From NCBI GenBank assembly GCA_026386835.1, contig JAPLMV010000260.1, positions 1-9,528 of the forward strand: a stretch of DNA of 9,528 bases. Reading direction: 5' to 3'. Under the pieces are notes generated by a model, which was not told where the DNA came from, did no database searches, and saw only the letters and a program-made list of their open reading frames with translations. This DNA is from Planctomycetota bacterium (GTDB lineage Bacteria; Planctomycetota; Phycisphaerae; Sedimentisphaerales; Anaerobacaceae). Within the stretch, counting starts at the first letter, position 1. Every line of letters starts with the position of its first letter. Below are positions 1 to 6,379 of the stretch, piece by piece. The position numbers and the translations under genes are program-made.

Positions 1-1404
1 TGGAGCGACTGGCAGACATTACCGCGAGCGGAGATAGACCGCAATAAGAATATGTTGGAAGTAATAGAAGATGTCGAGCAGTTGCCAGCCGGCGGAATAA
101 AGGTGCGTATGCTTCAATTCAACATTCCCGCAGTGAAGGCGGACCTTCTGCAGCCGAAATCATATCAGATTGCTTCCGCAGAGGATGAATGGTATCCTCC
201 CTCGCTTCACAAAGAATATGTTAAGAATCAACTGGAGGCACAGGCAAAGGAAAAGCGTGAAGCTAAAGAGATAGAAGAGAAGGATCGCCAGAAAGAGCGT
301 GAAAGTGCTATTGCCAAACGTGAATCCGGAAAAACGCAGAAGAAAACAAAACCAACCAGCTATACCTCCGGCGCCGGCGGCGGTGGTATGATGAAGACGA
401 TGGAGATGATGATGGGCGGCGGTGCCGGAGGCGGTATGCCTACGAAACCAACTTCGGCGGCGGCGTCTAAAAAGAGTTCTTCTTTGCGTGGCAGCGATTC
501 AGCAGCAAGAAAGAAGGCCAAGGAAGATCGTGAAAAGGAGAAGGAAAAAGAACGTTCTGCGAAAAGCAAGGATAGTTCCAAGTCGGCAAAAGATATTGAA
601 GGGAGATTCAATGATCTTTTGATTACGGACAAGACTAATATGGCTGATATGAATGAGCCTCTTGTTTTTTGGGCATACGATGACACGGTCAGACCCGGCG
701 GGACCTATAAGTATAGAATTCGGTTAGGGGTATTTAACCCTGTAGCAGGTACAAATCAAGTCAGCCAGGGGGACGAATCACTGAATAACGCCGTTGTTTT
801 GTGGAGCGATTTTTCAGATGAAACCGAGCCGGTGGAAGTACCTGGAATTATGTATTTGTTCCCGCTGGAAGTACAGGAGGCCGCCAGGACCGTGACGGTT
901 CATGTTGCGCGTTATGTTCTTGGTTACTGGTACTCCAAGGACTTTATGGTCAGTCCTGGCGAGGTCATAGGTTCGCCTTTCAAGTATACGGTAAGTAAGG
1001 AAGAAAAGGATATTACGGTGCCCAAGGAGATTAATTATTCGACCAATGCGATTTTGGTGGACGCGAGAGGTCCAGTAAAAGAATGGACAGGCGGTAAAAA
1101 CCTGTCTGAAAGATATTATTTTGATATGCTGTATAGTTTTGACAACCTGAATATAGCCCATCTTGCTATTAAAAGGACGTATTGGCCTCTCGAACTTCAG
1201 ACCAAATATGACGACATTGCAAAAGCCGAAAAAGAACCAAAGAAGCCGTTGCGGGAATGGGGCAGCAAACGTGATATTGGCGGTGGTCAGCCGACTGGCC
1301 CGACAATGCCTGGTGGTCCAGGATTTCCTGGAGGTCCCGGCGGCCAAGAATTTCCTGGATTTCCTGGATTTCCTGGATTTCCTGAAGGTCCTGGCGGCAG
1401 GTAA
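1..1404 (+). CDS. Hypothetical protein with charged and Gly-rich linkers and a collagen-like tail (5' partial)
   Basis: The reading frame is open from base 1 and the first ATG (base 52) has no ribosome binding site, so the gene very probably starts left of the window; 467 codons are visible. Numbering from the ATG at 52, residues 1-54 look folded, 55-100 are a Lys/Glu/Arg-rich probable helix or coiled coil, 105-130 are Gly/Met-rich, and 134-185 are again Lys/Glu/Ser-rich. Residues about 200-330 form a beta-rich folded region (it contains VFWAYDDTVRPGGTYKYRIR, resembling a fibronectin III-like strand pattern). The last 30 residues are Gly-x-Pro triplets. I do not recognise a named family. The core resembles hypothetical proteins I associate with planctomycetes, from memory only. 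No catalytic motif is visible. A structural or scaffold role is possible but unproven. A hairpin terminator follows at 1487, so it appears to be the last gene of its transcript. Confidence 0.8.
   Translation, partial: WSDWQTLPRAEIDRNKNMLEVIEDVEQLPAGGIKVRMLQFNIPAVKADLLQPKSYQIASAEDEWYPPSLHKEYVKNQLEAQAKEKREAKEIEEKDRQKERESAIAKRESGKTQKKTKPTSYTSGAGGGGMMKTMEMMMGGGAGGGMPTKPTSAAASKKSSSLRGSDSAARKKAKEDREKEKEKERSAKSKDSSKSAKDIEGRFNDLLITDKTNMADMNEPLVFWAYDDTVRPGGTYKYRIRLGVFNPVAGTNQVSQGDESLNNAVVLWSDFSDETEPVEVPGIMYLFPLEVQEAARTVTVHVARYVLGYWYSKDFMVSPGEVIGSPFKYTVSKEEKDITVPKEINYSTNAILVDARGPVKEWTGGKNLSERYYFDMLYSFDNLNIAHLAIKRTYWPLELQTKYDDIAKAEKEPKKPLREWGSKRDIGGGQPTGPTMPGGPGFPGGPGGQEFPGFPGFPGFPEGPGGR
1312..1401 (+). 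repeat. Collagen-like Gly-x-Pro coding repeat, with a perfect 9-base tandem core
   Basis: The final 30 residues of the first gene fall into ten triplets: GGP GFP GGP GGQ EFP GFP GFP GFP EGP GGR. Gly is first in eight of ten and Pro is third in eight of ten. At DNA level the unit tttcctgga occurs three times in a row at 1351-1377, followed by a one-base variant at 1378-1386. Both Glu interruptions are GAA codons (1348-1350 and 1384-1386), one transition away from the GGA Gly codon used in the repeat. The array could change length by replication slippage. Confidence 0.85.
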
Positions 1405-1486
1405 AACAAAAAAACGACTTGAGTAATGCTGCCGGAAAATCATGCAGCGCAAATACGATTATAAATTGTGGTGTGTCGGCTGTATG

Positions 1487-1525
1487 AATCATTTCGCTTT
1501 GTGCGGAAAGCGAATGATTTTCTTT
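1487..1525 (+). terminator. Probable intrinsic terminator after the first gene
   Basis: The arms aatcatttcgcttt (1487-1500) and aaagcgaatgatt (1507-1519) pair over 13 bases with one bulged T, leaving a 6-base loop, and are followed by a T-rich tail (tttcttt). It lies about 80 bases after the stop at 1404 and before the dnaA promoters. The stem is only moderately GC-rich and the tail is interrupted by a C, so it could instead be a regulatory hairpin. Confidence 0.55.
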
Positions 1526-1552
1526 GACAAAAACGGTTAGTCAAGTTAGAGT
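1524..1552 (+). promoter_or_regulatory. Candidate sigma-70-type promoter for dnaA (distal)
   Basis: A perfect TTGACA (1524-1529) is followed by a 17-base spacer and TAGAGT (1547-1552, four of six matches to TATAAT). It sits directly behind the terminator hairpin, in the gap ahead of dnaA. A second TTGACA at 1555-1560 has only a poor -10 partner (tggtat at 1578-1583). This is a consensus match read by eye, and the sigma factor preference of the host is unknown. Confidence 0.4.
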
Positions 1553-1617
1553 TTTTGACACTGCTTTTTACCACGGATGGTATCTGTTCAATCAAAGGAG
1601 GCGGTCTGTTTTTGCTG

Positions 1618-1626
1618 TGATAAAAT
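1618..1626 (+). promoter_or_regulatory. Candidate extended -10 promoter for dnaA (proximal)
   Basis: TGATAAAAT is an extended -10 element (TGn followed by TAAAAT, five of six matches). It would place the transcript start near 1633, giving a leader of about 60 bases to the TTG start at 1695. No convincing -35 hexamer is seen 16-18 bases upstream. Confidence 0.3.
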
Positions 1627-1681
1627 TCAGGCAAAGGCGTTTAAAATCGGCAATTGCTGTTTGCAGGGAACAATAATTCGC

Positions 1682-1688
1682 AAAGGAG
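1682..1688 (+). promoter_or_regulatory. Ribosome binding site that fixes the dnaA TTG start
   Basis: AAAGGAG ends six bases before the TTG at 1695, which is ideal spacing. The nearby ATG at 1690 lies only one base from the GGAG, is in another frame, and meets a stop (TAG) after 14 codons. The site therefore supports TTG as the initiation codon. Confidence 0.75.
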
Positions 1689-1694
1689 TATGTT

Positions 1695-3014
1695 TTGTCA
1701 GTACGGGAAGTTGAAAATATTTTTGCTGATATAGTTGAACGTGCAAAAGCACTTGACCCTGTGAATACCCGCAAGTGGTTCGACAACATGACGGTCAAGC
1801 ATCTGAACGGCGGGTCACTGGAAATCGGATGTCCCGATGAGGCGACTGTACAATATTTACGAGATAATTGCAAGAACAGCTTCATGCATGCCGCCCAGCA
1901 GATAACCGGACATCTGGTTTCTGTGGATTTCAATATCGACACTAATAAAAAGCCGTCTCGCAAGTCAGTTTTGGGCAGTTGCGAGCCAAAACTTCATCCG
2001 GATTACACTTTTGATAATTTTGTGGTTGGCCCGAGCAATCGTCTTGCGCATGCAAGCTGTGTGGCGGTGAGTCAATCGCCTGGAAAAACTTACAATCCGC
2101 TTTTCCTTTACGGTAATTCAGGCCTGGGCAAGACACACCTTTTGCATGCTGTCTGCAGCGAGACAAAAAGGAAATTCGAAAAAGCGGTCATCCAGTTTTT
2201 AAGCTGTGAAGATTTCGTAAACCGATTTATCAGTGCAATAGAAGAAGGTGACCTTTCCGGGTTCCAAAGACAATTTCGCACCGTAGATACACTTGTTATA
2301 GACGATGTTCAGTTTTTGCGAGAGAGAGAACAGAGTCAGGAGGAATTTTTTCATACCTTTAACGCCCTTTATAACGGCGGCAAACAAATCATCCTGAGCG
2401 CAGACAGCTCTCCGACAGAAATACCGTCACTGGAAGAGCGTCTTATCAGTCGCTTTAACTGGGGACTGGTATCAAGAATCGACCCGCCGACATACGAGAC
2501 AAGAGTGGCAATCGTCCAAAAAAAAGCCCATCTTCGCGGCCTGACTGTTTCAAAGGATATAGCGGAGTACATAGCAAACAAGGTTCATGCAAATATCAGA
2601 GAACTGGAGGGGGCACTGACTACGCTTTATGCGGTTGCAACAACGACAGGCAGGGAAATTACGCTCGAGCTTGCAAAAATGGCATTAGAGGGTCAAATTG
2701 AAGCGGCTGGCAGACACATTGGCATTGCCGACATCACTGAAGTTGTGACAAGACATTTCAATGTTCGTCTTGCGGATTTGCAAAGCAAAAAACGCAGTCA
2801 AAGCATTACTGAGCCTCGTCAGATTTGCATGTATCTTGCGAGAAATTTGACCAAGTACAGTTTTGAGGAAATCGGGGGTCATTTGGGCGGTCGCGACCAT
2901 ACAACCGTTATGCACGCATGTGAAAAGATAGAACATGCGAAAAAGGCCGACCCCGAAATGAAAGCCGTCCTTGGCGAATTGGAAAAACAAATCACGCAGG
3001 TACCTCACGGGTAA
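1695..3014 (+). CDS. dnaA: Chromosomal replication initiator protein DnaA
   Basis: DnaA binds the origin, oligomerises with ATP and opens the DNA for helicase loading. The 439-residue length is normal. Domain I spans residues 1 to about 85 and is divergent; linker II is short. The AAA+ domain III has Walker A GNSGLGKT (140-147), Walker B VIDDVQF (201-207), a sensor I region (ILSAD, 233-237), the probable arginine finger R253 in ISRF, and sensor II in NIRELEGAL (R302). Domain IV carries the DNA-binding signature GGRDHTTVMHA (398-408). The start is TTG at 1695, supported by a well-spaced AAAGGAG and by the domain I helix beginning at once. dnaN, recF and gyrB are not adjacent, unlike the classic origin cluster. 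I found no clear DnaA boxes (TTATCCACA-like) in either flank, so the origin need not be here. It converges on the uracil-DNA glycosylase gene. Confidence 0.97.
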   Translation: MSVREVENIFADIVERAKALDPVNTRKWFDNMTVKHLNGGSLEIGCPDEATVQYLRDNCKNSFMHAAQQITGHLVSVDFNIDTNKKPSRKSVLGSCEPKLHPDYTFDNFVVGPSNRLAHASCVAVSQSPGKTYNPLFLYGNSGLGKTHLLHAVCSETKRKFEKAVIQFLSCEDFVNRFISAIEEGDLSGFQRQFRTVDTLVIDDVQFLREREQSQEEFFHTFNALYNGGKQIILSADSSPTEIPSLEERLISRFNWGLVSRIDPPTYETRVAIVQKKAHLRGLTVSKDIAEYIANKVHANIRELEGALTTLYAVATTTGREITLELAKMALEGQIEAAGRHIGIADITEVVTRHFNVRLADLQSKKRSQSITEPRQICMYLARNLTKYSFEEIGGHLGGRDHTTVMHACEKIEHAKKADPEMKAVLGELEKQITQVPHG

Positions 3015-3092
3015 ATTATTTGCAAAGACAAAGTCAGGATAGATTATTCTGATGATTCTGATTTTTGGGGACAGTCTGGTAGGGTGGGGTCT

Positions 3093-3842
3093 TTACCCAG
3101 CCGGCTTTCTCTGATTTTTAGGTACAGCCAGGCCAAGTTCAGCAAGGACTTTTTTCATATCATCCCAGACCCTCTTTCTATTGTCGTCGGAATAATTCCG
3201 CAGCAGGTATGCCGGGTGGTAAGTTGGCATAAGTTTAATCGTTGTCCTGTCGATACCGGTGCAATATTCGTGAAACTGGCCTCGTAACTGGCCTATGGGC
3301 AAGTTATTGTTTAAGAGGCTTTTTGCCGCATGTGCGCCGAGAGCGACGATAATTTCCGGGTTTATCAGCTCAATTTGCCTTTGCAGGTAAGGCATGCAGC
3401 TTATGATTTCGTCCAGCCGAGGGTCGCGATTATCCGGCGGTCGGCACTTGATTATGTTGCAGATAAAGACATCGCTGCGTTTAAGTCCCATACCGTTCGC
3501 AATAATTTTATCGAGTAATTGCCCCGACCTTCCGACAAAAGGCCTGCCTTGAGCGTCTTCATCCGCACCCGGGCCTTCGCCGACAAAGACGATGCGGGCA
3601 TTCTGGCTGCCTTCGCCAGGCACGGCATTGGTGCGAAGTGAACCGAGGCCGCATTTAGCACATTTACGAACTTCCTCTGCGATTTTTTCGAGTTCTGCTT
3701 TAACCTGTTTGTTGTCGGTATGTTCGATATTGTGAGATTCGCTGCTTGTTTTGTTACTGCGAACCATAAAGCCGCCTGTAAAAAAGTTTTCCATCTGCAA
3801 ATGCTGACGAACGACTTTAGTTATGTCCGTATCCTTTTCCAT
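3093..3842 (-). CDS. udg: Family 4 uracil-DNA glycosylase (iron-sulfur type)
   Basis: It removes uracil arising from cytosine deamination or dUTP incorporation, the first step of base excision repair. Of 249 residues, motif 1 is GEGPGADED (88-96) followed by GRPFVGRSGQLLD, then NIIKCRPPDNRDP (129-141). Motif 2 is HPAYLLRN (209-216). Four cysteines suit the 4Fe-4S cluster of the family: C61 and C64 (CAKC), and C133 and C149 (C-x15-C). Residues 1-45 extend ahead of the core. The part VRQHLQMENFFTGGF resembles the N-terminal helix of other family members from memory, which favours the start at 3842, although no ribosome binding site precedes it. Its own promoter and the gdhA terminator suggest independent expression. 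It is tail-to-tail with dnaA with 78 bases between them, where I see no clear terminator. Confidence 0.93.
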   Translation of the reverse strand: MEKDTDITKVVRQHLQMENFFTGGFMVRSNKTSSESHNIEHTDNKQVKAELEKIAEEVRKCAKCGLGSLRTNAVPGEGSQNARIVFVGEGPGADEDAQGRPFVGRSGQLLDKIIANGMGLKRSDVFICNIIKCRPPDNRDPRLDEIISCMPYLQRQIELINPEIIVALGAHAAKSLLNNNLPIGQLRGQFHEYCTGIDRTTIKLMPTYHPAYLLRNYSDDNRKRVWDDMKKVLAELGLAVPKNQRKPAG

Positions 3843-3850
3843 AGCAGAGA

Positions 3851-3879
3851 ATTGTAATTAGGTTCTGTGCCGGAAGCAA
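3851..3879 (-). promoter_or_regulatory. Candidate promoter of the uracil-DNA glycosylase gene, implying a near-leaderless mRNA
   Basis: Reading the minus strand, TTGCTT (3879-3874) is followed by a 17-base spacer and TACAAT (3856-3851), five of six matches to the -10 consensus. Transcription would begin near 3845-3844, only two or three bases before the ATG at 3842. This agrees with the absence of any purine-rich ribosome binding site there. The -35 match is weak (three of six). Confidence 0.4.
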
Positions 3880-3880
3880 T

Positions 3881-3913
3881 AAAAAAGGGCACCTGAGTGA
3901 ACAAGTGCCCTTT
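3881..3913 (-). terminator. Strong intrinsic terminator of gdhA
   Basis: Perfect 9-base arms, AAAGGGCAC (3884-3892) and GTGCCCTTT (3905-3913), enclose a 12-base loop. On the minus strand the stem is followed by six T residues (3886-3881), overlapping the stem base. It begins about 20 bases after the gdhA stop and separates gdhA from the downstream glycosylase gene. Confidence 0.9.
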
Positions 3914-3934
3914 GAAAACTATCAAAAAAGTGTT

Positions 3935-5278
3935 TTATACAAGACCCTGGGCAAGCATGGCATTTGCAACCTTGGTGAAGCCGGCGATGTTTGCACCGAC
4001 GACGAAATTGCCTTTGCAGCCGTATTCTTCTGCGGCCTGGCTGGCATTTTTGTAAATGGTCTGCATAATTATCTTTAGTTCAGAATCAGCCTTCTCAAAT
4101 GTCCATGGGATACGCTGGCTGTTCTGTGCCATTTCAAGGCCTGAAACAGCTACGCCGCCTGCATTTGCGGCCTTGCCTGGTAAAAACATCACTTTGCTGT
4201 CGATAAACACATCGGCAGCTTCCGGCGTGCATGGCATATTAGCTCCTTCGCCGACAGCAAGGCAGCCGTTTTTAACAAGCGTCTTTGCTGCAGCTTCGTC
4301 AAGCTCATTTTGTGTGGCACATGGCAAAGCTACGTCGCATTTGACGTTCCAGATTCCATTGCATCCATCGGCGTATTTTGCCTTTTTGTGAATTGAGACA
4401 TATTCTTTTATGCGTTTGCGTTCGACTTCCTTGAGCTTTTTGACGGTGTCGAGGTTAATTCCGGCGGGGTCATAGATAAAGCCGTTTGAATCGCTCATCG
4501 CAACGACCTTGCCGCCGAGTTGATGGACTTTTTCAGTGGCGTAAATAGCGACATTTCCGGAGCCGGAGACGGCGACGGTCATGCCATCGAGGCCTTTCTT
4601 TTTTGCTTTAAGGGCTTCTGCCATTATGTAGACAAGGCCGTAGCCTGTGGCTTCAGTTCTGACCAGCGAGCCGCCCCATTCGAGCCCTTTGCCCGTAAGA
4701 ACGCCAGTAAACTCATTTCGGATGCGTTTGTATTGGCCGAACATAAAACCAATTTCCCTTCCGCCGACACCGATATCGCCGGCAGGTACATCCGTATCTG
4801 GGCCGATATGGCGACAAAGCTCTGTCATAAAGCTCTGGCAGAAGCGCATAACTTCGCCCTTGCTTTTTCCCTTTGGGTCGAAATCAGAGCCTCCTTTTCC
4901 GCCGCCCATCATCAGGCCAGTCAGAGAATTTTTCAGGATTTGCTCGAAGCCAAGGAATTTGATAATTCCCAGATATACGCTGGGATGGAAGCGGATGCCT
5001 CCTTTGTATGGTCCCAAGGCACTGTTAAATTCAATTCTGAAACCACGATTTACGCGGAAATCGCCTTTTTCATCCTGCCATGGGACACGGAAAATCAGTT
5101 GTCTTTCCGGCTCAACTATCCTTTCGAGAATCCTTGCCTCAACATATTGAGGATTTTTCTCGAGGACGGGCCCGATACTATTTAAGACCTCTTTTACCGC
5201 CTGGTGAAATTCCGGCTCTCCGGGATTTCTGCTTAATACCTGTTCGTAAACAGCCTGTGTGATTTTGTTAGCCGCCAT
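3935..5278 (-). CDS. gdhA: NADP-specific glutamate dehydrogenase
   Basis: It catalyses reversible reductive amination of 2-oxoglutarate with ammonium to glutamate, linking carbon and nitrogen metabolism in the cytoplasm. Starting at the ATG of MAANKITQ gives 447 residues, the same length as I recall for the E. coli enzyme. K92 lies in GPYKGGIRFHP (89-99), the catalytic lysine K128 in MMGGGKGG, and D168 in PAGDIGVGGREIG. The Rossmann glycine motif GSGNVA is at 239-244, followed by SDSNG (262-266), typical of the NADP-preferring E. coli-like group. The C-terminal half matches the signatures ALPCATQNELD, EGANMP and PGKAANAGGVAVSGLEMAQN. The frame stays open upstream to an ATG at 5344, but GGAG nine bases before 5278 and family length favour 5278. 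It is divergent from a LysR gene across a palindrome, so control by that regulator is likely. NAD use cannot be fully excluded. Confidence 0.97.
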   Translation of the reverse strand: MAANKITQAVYEQVLSRNPGEPEFHQAVKEVLNSIGPVLEKNPQYVEARILERIVEPERQLIFRVPWQDEKGDFRVNRGFRIEFNSALGPYKGGIRFHPSVYLGIIKFLGFEQILKNSLTGLMMGGGKGGSDFDPKGKSKGEVMRFCQSFMTELCRHIGPDTDVPAGDIGVGGREIGFMFGQYKRIRNEFTGVLTGKGLEWGGSLVRTEATGYGLVYIMAEALKAKKKGLDGMTVAVSGSGNVAIYATEKVHQLGGKVVAMSDSNGFIYDPAGINLDTVKKLKEVERKRIKEYVSIHKKAKYADGCNGIWNVKCDVALPCATQNELDEAAAKTLVKNGCLAVGEGANMPCTPEAADVFIDSKVMFLPGKAANAGGVAVSGLEMAQNSQRIPWTFEKADSELKIIMQTIYKNASQAAEEYGCKGNFVVGANIAGFTKVANAMLAQGLV

Positions 5279-5287
5279 TTTAATAAT

Positions 5288-5291
5288 CTCC
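5288..5291 (-). promoter_or_regulatory. Ribosome binding site that fixes the gdhA start
   Basis: On the minus strand GTGGAG precedes the ATG at 5278, with nine bases between GGAG and the start codon. The upstream in-frame ATG at 5344 would add 22 residues (MFCSLKYGFSNF...) with no family counterpart. Confidence 0.7.
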
Positions 5292-5348
5292 ACTAATAAA
5301 ATAATTAAAAAGTTTGAAAAACCATATTTTAATGAGCAAAACAATAAG

Positions 5349-5370
5349 TAATGCTAATGTATGAGCATTA
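5349..5370. promoter_or_regulatory. Perfect inverted repeat in the gdhA-lysR control region, candidate LysR operator
   Basis: TAATGCT (5349-5355) and AGCATTA (5364-5370) are perfect 7-base inverted arms around an 8-base spacer. A further related half-site, TAATGAGCA, lies at 5330-5338, and ATGAGCA recurs directly at 5332-5338 and 5361-5367. LysR-type regulators commonly bind imperfect dyads between themselves and a divergent target. The placement here fits that, although the arms do not match the textbook T-N11-A spacing exactly. It could also fold as a weak hairpin in the gdhA leader. Confidence 0.5.
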
Positions 5371-5381
5371 AAAAATTATCT

Positions 5382-5409
5382 TTGAAAACCTCATTATAGC
5401 AAATATAAT
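5382..5409 (+). promoter_or_regulatory. Probable promoter of the lysR-led operon
   Basis: TTGAAA (5382-5387, five of six) and a perfect TATAAT (5404-5409) are 16 bases apart. Transcription would start near 5416, about 53 bases before the lysR ATG. It overlaps the candidate gdhA promoter on the other strand and lies beside the palindrome, an arrangement that suits autoregulation by a LysR protein. Confidence 0.6.
5393..5401 (-). promoter_or_regulatory. Candidate extended -10 promoter of gdhA
   Basis: Read on the minus strand, TGCTATAAT combines the TGn extension with a perfect -10 hexamer. Transcription would start near 5386 and give a leader of about 108 bases that includes the palindrome at 5349-5370. 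No -35 element is evident. The region is AT-rich, so chance matches are more likely than elsewhere. Confidence 0.4.
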
Positions 5410-5468
5410 AACACTATCGGCGTATGGCAAAGATTAAATAGTAATATAAATTATTAGGTTGACTTATA

Positions 5469-6353
5469 ATGTATCTGGAAACATTAAAGGTATTTTGTGA
5501 TTTGTCGGAATTGCTTAGTTTTTCAAAGACCGCAGAAAAAAACATGCTAAGCCAGTCGGCTGTTTCACAACAACTGGCACAACTGGAACTTTCGCACAAA
5601 TGTCAGCTAATCAATAGAGAAAAACGTCCAATTGAGCTTACGAGGGAAGGGCAATTATTTTACCGTGCAGCCAGGGAGATACTTGAAAGATACGAACAGC
5701 TTAAAAACGAACTGAATATGATGCATTCGGCAACGGGCAGCAGAATGAATGTTGCGGCGATTTTCAGTATCGGGATGCACACTTTGCCCGAATATGTAAA
5801 GAAATTTATGATTAACTATCCGAAGGTTAACGTTCATATTGAGTATTTCAGCGCCGAGAAAATTTATGAACTGGTTTTGTCTGGCGATGCGGATATCGGC
5901 CTTGTGGCGGTTCCAAATCGCGACAAACGGCTTGAAGTTTATGACTTCGAGGATGAACCTCTGGTTCTTGTATGCAGTCCACAGCATATCATAGCTGATG
6001 AAAAACGAATAGATATTTATAAGGTGTTATTTGAGAGGTTTATCGCATTTGAGAAAGGTGTCCCCACGAGGATATGGATAGATAGTCTGCTGCAGAAATA
6101 CAATATCGCAGCTCACCCTATTATGGAATTCGATAATATCGAGACAATCAAAAGGGCGGTTGAGATAAATTCCGGCATAAGCATCCTGCCTCGGACGGCG
6201 ATAGAGCAGGAGCTTACCAGCGGGACACTGACGGCGATAGAATTTTCTAACGAGAAATTTTTCAGACCTACTGGTATAATAGTCCGAAAGAATAAGATAC
6301 TAAGCCAGGCAGGGCGATATTTTATCGAACTTCTGCGTAAGAAAACGCGATGA
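5469..6353 (+). CDS. LysR-family transcriptional regulator
   Basis: The 294 residues match the usual size of the family. The N-terminal winged helix-turn-helix covers residues 3-60, with SFSKTAEKNMLSQSAVSQQL (17-36) as the DNA-contacting part. A linker helix runs about 65-85. The effector-binding domain covers about 92-290 and has the usual pattern: DADIGLVAVP, a DEPLVLVCSPQH strand, and INSGISILPRTAIE near the C-terminus. The ATG is the first possible start, since an in-frame TGA lies at 5460-5462; the ribosome binding site is weak (TAGG at 5455-5458). It is divergent from gdhA and shares a control region with it, so gdhA is the first candidate target, as LysR proteins often regulate a divergent neighbour. 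Its stop overlaps an in-frame ATG for the next gene (ATGA), suggesting co-transcription. The effector is unknown. Confidence 0.95.
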   Translation: MYLETLKVFCDLSELLSFSKTAEKNMLSQSAVSQQLAQLELSHKCQLINREKRPIELTREGQLFYRAAREILERYEQLKNELNMMHSATGSRMNVAAIFSIGMHTLPEYVKKFMINYPKVNVHIEYFSAEKIYELVLSGDADIGLVAVPNRDKRLEVYDFEDEPLVLVCSPQHIIADEKRIDIYKVLFERFIAFEKGVPTRIWIDSLLQKYNIAAHPIMEFDNIETIKRAVEINSGISILPRTAIEQELTSGTLTAIEFSNEKFFRPTGIIVRKNKILSQAGRYFIELLRKKTR

Positions 6354-6379
6354 AGATAGTGTTTAGTGAGATACGGATT

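Noticed and set aside
814..1452. Long open frame on the minus strand opposite the first gene (212 codons)
   Set aside because: It is antisense to the repeat-rich coding region; its repeated RKSRKSRKSRK segment is just the reverse of the 9-base repeat, and it shows no recognisable domain.
1405..1694. Replication origin in the gap before dnaA
   Set aside because: No cluster of DnaA box-like 9-mers was found, only promoters and a hairpin.
3015..3092. Bidirectional terminator between dnaA and the glycosylase gene
   Set aside because: Only a 4-base GGGT/ACCC stem (3087-3098) and a short direct repeat (attctgat) are present; neither makes a convincing terminator.
4520..5185. Long plus-strand open frame inside gdhA (221 codons) and an overlapping one at 4647-5150
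   Set aside because: Both are shadows of the strongly conserved gdhA frame on the minus strand, and neither has family motifs.
5279..5344. N-terminal extension of gdhA to the ATG at 5344
   Set aside because: The added 22 residues have no counterpart in the family, while the ATG at 5278 has a GGAG site and gives the usual 447 residues.
5459..5470. TTGACT directly followed by TATAAT just before and into the lysR start codon
   Set aside because: The two hexamers abut with no spacer and the second overlaps the ATG, so they cannot form a promoter pair.
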